Positions 4,532 to 5,429 of a stretch of DNA of 5,429 nucleotides are shown here, piece after piece. Position numbers and translations under genes: made by a program. The notes under the pieces were generated by a model that had not been told where the DNA came from, searched no databases, and saw nothing but the letters and a program-made list of their open reading frames with translations. Location: positions 1-5,429 of the forward strand of contig DAOVWV010000139.1 of NCBI GenBank assembly GCA_030636485.1, in the 5' to 3' direction. This stretch comes from Methyloprofundus sp. (lineage in GTDB: Bacteria; Pseudomonadota; Gammaproteobacteria; Methylococcales; Methylomonadaceae). The number at the start of each line of letters is the position of its first letter. Position 1 is the stretch's first letter.

Positions 4532-5429
4532 ATACAGCGACTGATGATATTATCCAGATACTTAACCCATCCGATTGCTTTACGCTGGCAATGGATGAGG
4601 AAATACGCCAGGAAAATATGCCAGGCAGCCAATGCGGCTTTGCTTTGGAGCTTGCCAACACGCCTGACATAAACGCCATAGAGCAACGCATTAATGAGTT
4701 TGGCGAGCGTTTTCCACTGGTTTTTGCCAGCATACAGCAACGCGGTAAACGTTTTTTCTGGTGCAAACGCAAACAACACTACCCCTTATTTCATCAGCAT
4801 CATGCACCTGATGCTGTAGATGAGGCAGATTTCCACAAACAGACGGTTCTCACGCTACTGAATCACAGGCAAGCACGTGAAACAGTGCCCCCACTAGAGT
4901 TTCACCTCATTCAAAGTGCTGCTAAAAATACTTTTTTAATGCGCTGGATTCACCCTTTTTGCGATGCCAAAGGGGCGGATTTAATTTTAAAATACCTGTG
5001 CACTGATGATGCAGAACAAAGGTTACGCTTTGATTTACCGAAACTTGAGCCCTTGGTAAGTCTGCAATTAGCCAAATATAAATGGTGGCAAAAAGTACAG
5101 CTGTTTATTAAAGCCAAACGCCATATTACACAATTGGACACTTTACAAAGCATCATTCATGCTGACACGAGTAAAGCACCTGAGCGATTAAACTTTCATA
5201 CTTACACGCTGAGCATTGAGCAAACCCAAGCCATAAATAAACTGGCTCGACAACAGGTGGGCTTAACAGGTACCAGTCTGTATTATATCGGCTGATTTAT
5301 AAGTACATTGCATAAAATGAACCCTTAACAGGAAGTCGATTCATACTCCACGCCTTATGCATTCAATTTCCGCAGAAATAAAGCGCTAAGCCCTCTATTA
5401 AGCAATCATGTCGCCCCGTTATTTGCCCA
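4528..5429 (+). pseudogene. Condensation-fold acyltransferase, interrupted by two in-frame stops, runs off window
   Basis: The uninterrupted part (ATG 4528 to TGA 5293-5295) encodes 255 residues resembling the N-terminal lobe of condensation/alcohol-acetyltransferase-type enzymes, which join a carrier-bound acyl group to an amine or alcohol. Its active-site motif is IHPFCDAKG, i.e. His142-xxx-Asp146, with Ile where the first His of HHxxxDG usually stands. Homologues run to about 400 residues or more. In the same frame beyond the TGA the translation reads FISTLHKMNP, a TAA (5326-5328), then QEVDSYSTPYAFNFRRNK and ALSPLLSNHVAPLFA to the window end. The PxxxNxR and GNH-like signatures are those expected of the second lobe, so the gene looks broken by nonsense changes and not by frameshift. 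The upstream GTG at 4507 is possible, but ATG 4528 gives the ATGA overlap with the carrier-protein gene. The family call is fairly sure, the substrate unknown. Decay versus read-through or sequencing error cannot be settled here. Confidence 0.66.

Noticed and set aside
4210..4779. Minus-strand frame of 189 codons
   Set aside because: It lies opposite the carrier protein and the condensation-like gene, both with recognisable motifs. It has no Shine-Dalgarno and its composition looks like an antisense shadow.
1..5429. CRISPR array, insertion sequence or phage genes
   Set aside because: No regularly spaced direct repeats, no transposase or integrase motifs and no terminal inverted repeats were seen on either strand.

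Overview
The window looks like a moderately AT-rich gammaproteobacterial chromosome. The evidence is the order tpiA-secG-tRNA-Leu(GAG), which is familiar from that class, a PurM very close to the enterobacterial type, and a tRNA with an encoded CCA end. A methanotroph of the Methylococcales or a related environmental lineage is plausible, but that is inference from overall feel and not shown by any single feature.

Layout: (1) 1-1391 is one plus-strand transcription unit. It holds the 3' part of tpiA (cut by the window edge), secG one base later, a complete class II tRNA-Leu(GAG) seven bases after secG, and a strong intrinsic terminator. (2) 1324-1932 is about 600 bases without a long gene, but it is not empty. 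It carries two terminators facing each other, a previously easy-to-miss 42-residue membrane peptide gene on the minus strand (1599-1471) with a consensus Shine-Dalgarno sequence, and a control region before purM with two candidate plus-strand promoters and a phased set of GTTTAT/ATAAAC half-sites. (3) 1933-2982 is purM. (4) 2983-3217 is a spacer with a perfect 10-bp hairpin and a candidate promoter. (5) 3218-4213 encodes an exported or membrane-bound Tim44-domain protein. (6) 4295-5429 holds a stand-alone acyl/peptidyl carrier protein, overlapped by ATGA with a condensation-fold (HxxxD) acyltransferase gene that runs off the end.

The genes serve mixed functions: glycolysis (TpiA), protein export (SecG), translation (tRNA-Leu), purine synthesis (PurM), an envelope Tim44-like protein, and the start of a small thiotemplate-type module (carrier protein plus condensation-like enzyme).

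The two observations most worth following are these. The condensation-like gene seems to continue in the same reading frame past two stop codons (TGA 5293-5295, TAA 5326-5328) into clearly family-like sequence, so it is either a recent pseudogene or something read through. The minus-strand small protein has its own ribosome binding site and terminator. No mobile element, CRISPR array or integrated phage is visible.
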